DNA from: a candidate division FCPU426 bacterium
GTDB taxonomy: Bacteria > Oederibacteriota > Muellerivitia > Muellerivitales > Muellerivitaceae
Assembly: GCA_027452205.1 (NCBI GenBank)
Contig: DAIDGV010000028.1
Location: forward strand, 1 to 34,582
Direction of reading: 5' to 3'
Length of the DNA: 34,582 nucleotides
Part shown: positions 32,323 to 34,582 of the stretch, one piece after another
How positions within the stretch are numbered: the first letter of the stretch is position 1
How the letters are laid out: each line of letters opens with the position of its first letter
The notes under the pieces: model-generated
The model's input: the letters and a program-made list of their open reading frames with translations, nothing else
Database searches by the model: none
Told to the model about the DNA's origin: nothing
Translations under genes and position numbers: made by a program

Positions 32323-32351
32323 TTGTGCTGACCTTAGGGCACTCCTATAAT
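32323..32351 (+). promoter_or_regulatory. Promoter of the tRNA-Thr/Tyr/Gly cluster
   Basis: TTGTGC (32323-32328) and a perfect TATAAT (32346-32351) are 17 bp apart. It begins 9 nt after the rlmB stop; transcription would start about 30 nt before the first tRNA. Confidence 0.75.
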
Positions 32352-32388
32352 CCGTGTTCCCTTGTGGAAAAAATGCTGGTTTGCCTGG

Positions 32389-32464
32389 GCTGGCGTAGCT
32401 CAGTTGGTAGAGCAGCCGCCTTGTAAGCGGCAGGTCACCGGTCCGATTCCGGTCGCCAGCTCCA
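32389..32464 (+). tRNA. tRNA-Thr (anticodon TGT)
   Basis: All arms fold: acceptor GCTGGCG/CGCCAGC, D arm GCTC/GAGC, anticodon stem GCCGC/GCGGC with loop CTTGTAA giving anticodon TGT, T arm ACCGG/CCGGT. The discriminator is T and CCA is encoded. It reads ACA codons and is first in the cluster. Confidence 0.97.
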
Positions 32465-32489
32465 TTTTTTCCTCATAAATGTATGTCAT

Positions 32490-32576
32490 GGGCAGGTGCC
32501 CGAGTGGTCAATGGGAGCAGACTGTAAATCTGCCGGCCGACGGCCTTCATAGGTTCGAATCCTATCCTGCCCACCA
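32490..32576 (+). tRNA. tRNA-Tyr (anticodon GTA)
   Basis: The acceptor is GGGCAGG/CCTGCCC, discriminator A, CCA encoded. The anticodon loop is CTGTAAA (anticodon GTA). A long variable arm makes it 87 nt, as expected for bacterial tRNA-Tyr. Confidence 0.97.
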
Positions 32577-32650
32577 TTTTTTTCATGAACAAGTTTGGTA
32601 AAATGGTGATGTTGTTAGTTCGTTGAGCAGTCGCACGATGGACTGAAATT

Positions 32651-32725
32651 GCGGGCGTAATTCAATGGTAGAATGGCAGTTTTCCAAACTGCACGTCGCA
32701 GGTTCGATTCCTGTCGCCCGCTCCA
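32651..32725 (+). tRNA. tRNA-Gly (anticodon TCC)
   Basis: The acceptor is GCGGGCG/CGCCCGC, anticodon stem GCAGT/ACTGC with loop TTTCCAA (anticodon TCC). CCA is encoded. It lies 74 nt after tRNA-Tyr with no clear promoter of its own. Confidence 0.97.
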
Positions 32726-32803
32726 ATTTTTCTTCCTCTTCCAATTTCGATCCCCAGAGTTTTAAATAGTCGTCCGTTGATCAAACCATTCGGGAGGTCT
32801 GTC

Positions 32804-34213
32804 TTGAGCTATCGCGTTGAGCATGATTCTATCGGTGAGTTGAAAGTCCCCCAGGAAGCCCTTTATGGCGTCCAAACCCTTCGCGCGGTACAGAATTTCC
32901 CGATCAGCGGTATCAAGCCCCATAAAGTCTTCGTCGATGCTACCGTTCACATCAAGAAGGCTGCGGCCCGGTTTCACTCCAAGGCCGGCATGCTGGACAA
33001 GAAAAAAGCGGATGCCATCATCAAGGCTGCCGATGAGATCCTGGACAAGGGTAAGTGGTTGGACCAATTCGTGGTGGATGTGTACCAGGCGGGTGCCGGT
33101 ACCAGCCATAACATGAATACCAATGAGGTCTTGGCTAACCGAGCCATTGAGATTTTAGGTGGTAAACGGGGCGACTATAAGCTGGTCCATCCCAATGACC
33201 ACGTCAATATGGGTCAATCGACCAATGACGTGATCCCCACGGCGATCCGTGTTTCGGGGCTTTTGCTGGTCCGTGACTTTTTGCCCGTGTTGGACAAGCT
33301 GGCCAATAGCTTCTTAAAGAAGGGCAAAGAATTCGCGAAGGTCTATAAGTCGGGCCGTACCCATCTGCAGGACGCGGTGCCTATCACTTTAGGTCAAGAA
33401 TTCACCGCTTATGGCCATTGTTTGAAGCTTCACCACGACCGCATCAAACGCGCTGCGGAAGATATGACCTCTTTAGGTATTGGTGGTTCGGCGGCAGGTT
33501 CGGGTCTTAATACCCATAAAGATTATGCGGTGGGTATGGCCAAACTGCTTTCGGAGCAGACGGGGTTGAAGTTAACCTCCAATCCGGATCTTTTCGAGGC
33601 CATGCAAAGCATGGCTCCGGCCCAGTCGGTCTCGAACGCTATCCGCAACCTGACCTTGGACTTGATCCGTATCGCCAATGACTTCCGTTTGATGGTCTCG
33701 GGCCCGACAACAGGTTTTGGAGAGATCCTTCTGCCGGTCATGCAACCGGGTTCGTCCATCATGCCGGGGAAGGTCAATCCGGTCATGGCTGAATGCCTGA
33801 ATATGGTTTGTTTCCAATTGCTGGGTTTTGATACCACTATCGCCATGGCGGTCCAAGCGGGCCAAATGGAGTTGAACGTGATGATGCCTGTGATCGCTTA
33901 TAACCAGAACCAAATGCTGACCCTGATTACCCAGATGCTGCGGGTGTTCGACGAAAAGTGCGTGAGCGGCATCAAGGCGGACGAGAAACGCTGCCTCTAT
34001 TTTGCCGAAATGAGCGTGCAGGTAGCGGCGGCTTTGAATCCGGTTATTGGCTATGAAAAGGCCGCGGATGTGGTGAAAACCGCCCTAAAAGAAGGGAAAT
34101 CCATCCGCCAAGTGGTGATGGAAAAGAAGCTTTTGACCGAGGAACAGTACAATCAAGCGGTCAAAATGGAGAAGATCGTTGATCCGCATGGGCGGAGTAT
34201 CAAGAAGAAATAG
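32804..34213 (+). CDS. aspA: Aspartate ammonia-lyase
   Basis: The enzyme interconverts aspartate with fumarate and ammonia; it belongs to the aspartase/fumarase superfamily. The 469-residue product starts at TTG 32804, 6 nt after GGGAGG; an in-frame TTG 27 nt upstream lacks a site. The signature G-S-S-I-M-P-G-K-V-N-P begins at Gly316, so catalytic Ser318 falls at the same number as in known aspartases. G-T-S-H-N-M-N-T-N-E-V at ~99-109 and S-G-R-T-H-L-Q-D-A-V-P favour aspartase over class II fumarase (which usually has S-G-T-Q-x-N-M-N and H-L-M-D-A). Fumarase cannot be fully excluded. It lies between tRNA-Gly and tRNA-Thr(GGT). Confidence 0.82.
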   Translation: MSYRVEHDSIGELKVPQEALYGVQTLRAVQNFPISGIKPHKVFVDATVHIKKAAARFHSKAGMLDKKKADAIIKAADEILDKGKWLDQFVVDVYQAGAGTSHNMNTNEVLANRAIEILGGKRGDYKLVHPNDHVNMGQSTNDVIPTAIRVSGLLLVRDFLPVLDKLANSFLKKGKEFAKVYKSGRTHLQDAVPITLGQEFTAYGHCLKLHHDRIKRAAEDMTSLGIGGSAAGSGLNTHKDYAVGMAKLLSEQTGLKLTSNPDLFEAMQSMAPAQSVSNAIRNLTLDLIRIANDFRLMVSGPTTGFGEILLPVMQPGSSIMPGKVNPVMAECLNMVCFQLLGFDTTIAMAVQAGQMELNVMMPVIAYNQNQMLTLITQMLRVFDEKCVSGIKADEKRCLYFAEMSVQVAAALNPVIGYEKAADVVKTALKEGKSIRQVVMEKKLLTEEQYNQAVKMEKIVDPHGRSIKKK

Positions 34214-34269
34214 GCAAATGGACAGGGCTAAAAACTAAGTAAAAAGGCCTTAAATCGAGGCATTTCTCC

Positions 34270-34297
34270 TTGACACTGGTTTTTTGCTCCCTAAAAT
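34270..34297 (+). promoter_or_regulatory. Promoter of tRNA-Thr(GGT)-tuf
   Basis: A perfect TTGACA (34270-34275) and TAAAAT (34292-34297) are 16 bp apart. Transcription would begin near 34304, about 16 nt before the tRNA. Confidence 0.8.
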
Positions 34298-34319
34298 ATG
34301 CCACTCTTGAATTGTCCCC

Positions 34320-34395
<76 letters not shown>

Positions 34396-34442
34396 GTTGT
34401 GTTTGAGAACTAGATATTTAAATATTTTGAGGAGCGAGTGAG

Positions 34443-34582
34443 ATGGCAAAAGAAAAATTCGTAAGAAGCAAGCCGCATGTGAATATCGGAACGATCGGCC
34501 ACGTCGACCATGGGAAGACGAGCTTGACGGCGGCGATCACGACGGTGTTGGCCAAGAAGGGCTGGGCCACGGCGAAGGGATA
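34443..34582 (+). CDS. tuf: Elongation factor Tu (3' end outside window)
   Basis: EF-Tu carries aminoacyl-tRNA to the ribosome. Only the first 46 codons are present. They match the conserved N-terminus: [18 protein letters not shown] and the G1 loop G-H-V-D-H-G-K-T-S (residues ~19-27). GAGGAG lies 8 nt before the ATG. It should be co-transcribed with the tRNA-Thr(GGT) just upstream. Confidence 0.96.
   Translation, partial: MAKEKFVRSKPHVNIGTIGHVDHGKTSLTAAITTVLAKKGWATAKG

Noticed and set aside
34214-34260. Terminator after aspA (GCCT/AGGC hairpin)
   Set aside because: The stem is only four base pairs with a mismatch and the T-run is broken. It was too weak to list.

Overview
The window reads as chromosomal DNA of an uncultivated, free-living diderm (Gram-negative) bacterium of medium GC. 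Core genes are roughly 52-55% GC by eye. The outer membrane is implied by a MlaE/MlaF/MlaD lipid-transport module, a predicted outer-membrane beta-barrel protein and a lipoprotein with a clear lipobox. Several starts are TTG or GTG. The phylum cannot be fixed from sequence alone. The Thr-rich (TNTATNT-type) surface proteins ending in a FlgD-Ig-like domain, together with a PPi-dependent phosphofructokinase, suggest a deep-branching environmental lineage rather than a proteobacterium (inference).

Layout. (1) 1-6400: two large secreted or surface proteins in tandem. The first enters the window already in progress and is almost wholly a Thr/Asn/Ala/Ser array. The second has a signal peptide, a large N-terminal region with possible lysozyme-like motifs, a Thr-rich stalk, and the same C-terminal domain as the first. 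(2) 6400-10800: central carbon metabolism. It holds class I fructose-bisphosphate aldolase and an Spx/ArsC-family protein on the minus strand, then a PfkB-family sugar kinase and a PPi-dependent phosphofructokinase on the plus strand. (3) 10819-20880: an RDD membrane protein, then the run rpsF-ssb-rpsR-DUF2232-rplI, dnaB, alr, mlaE-mlaF-mlaD and a beta-barrel protein, with several one- to thirteen-base overlaps. (4) 20976-24039: an Eis-like acetyltransferase, a sugar-type ABC solute-binding lipoprotein, and a small Met/His/Cys-rich membrane protein. (5) 24222-32314: radA, ispD-ispF, gltX, cysE, a membrane protein with two similar halves, cysS and rlmB. (6) 32389-34582: tRNA-Thr(TGT), tRNA-Tyr(GTA), tRNA-Gly(TCC), aspartase, tRNA-Thr(GGT) and the first 46 codons of tuf.

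Working together. The S6-S18-L9 run, SSB and DnaB link translation and replication. A candidate S6:S18 leader hairpin and two near-consensus DnaA boxes suggest separate control of its two halves. IspD and IspF are adjacent MEP-pathway enzymes. GltX, CysE and CysS link Glu/Cys charging to cysteine synthesis. The tRNA-tuf block has the order seen in the E. coli thrU-tyrU-glyT-thrT-tufB operon, but interrupted by aspartase.

The points most worth a second look are the paired stalk proteins with a shared end domain and a possible lysozyme-like head, the beta-barrel gene overlapping mlaD, the abrupt composition change inside cysS, the possible LacI-type operators, the dispersed-type palindrome at 22175-22248, and the aspartase inserted in the tRNA-tuf block. 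I found no CRISPR array, insertion sequence, rRNA gene or prophage.
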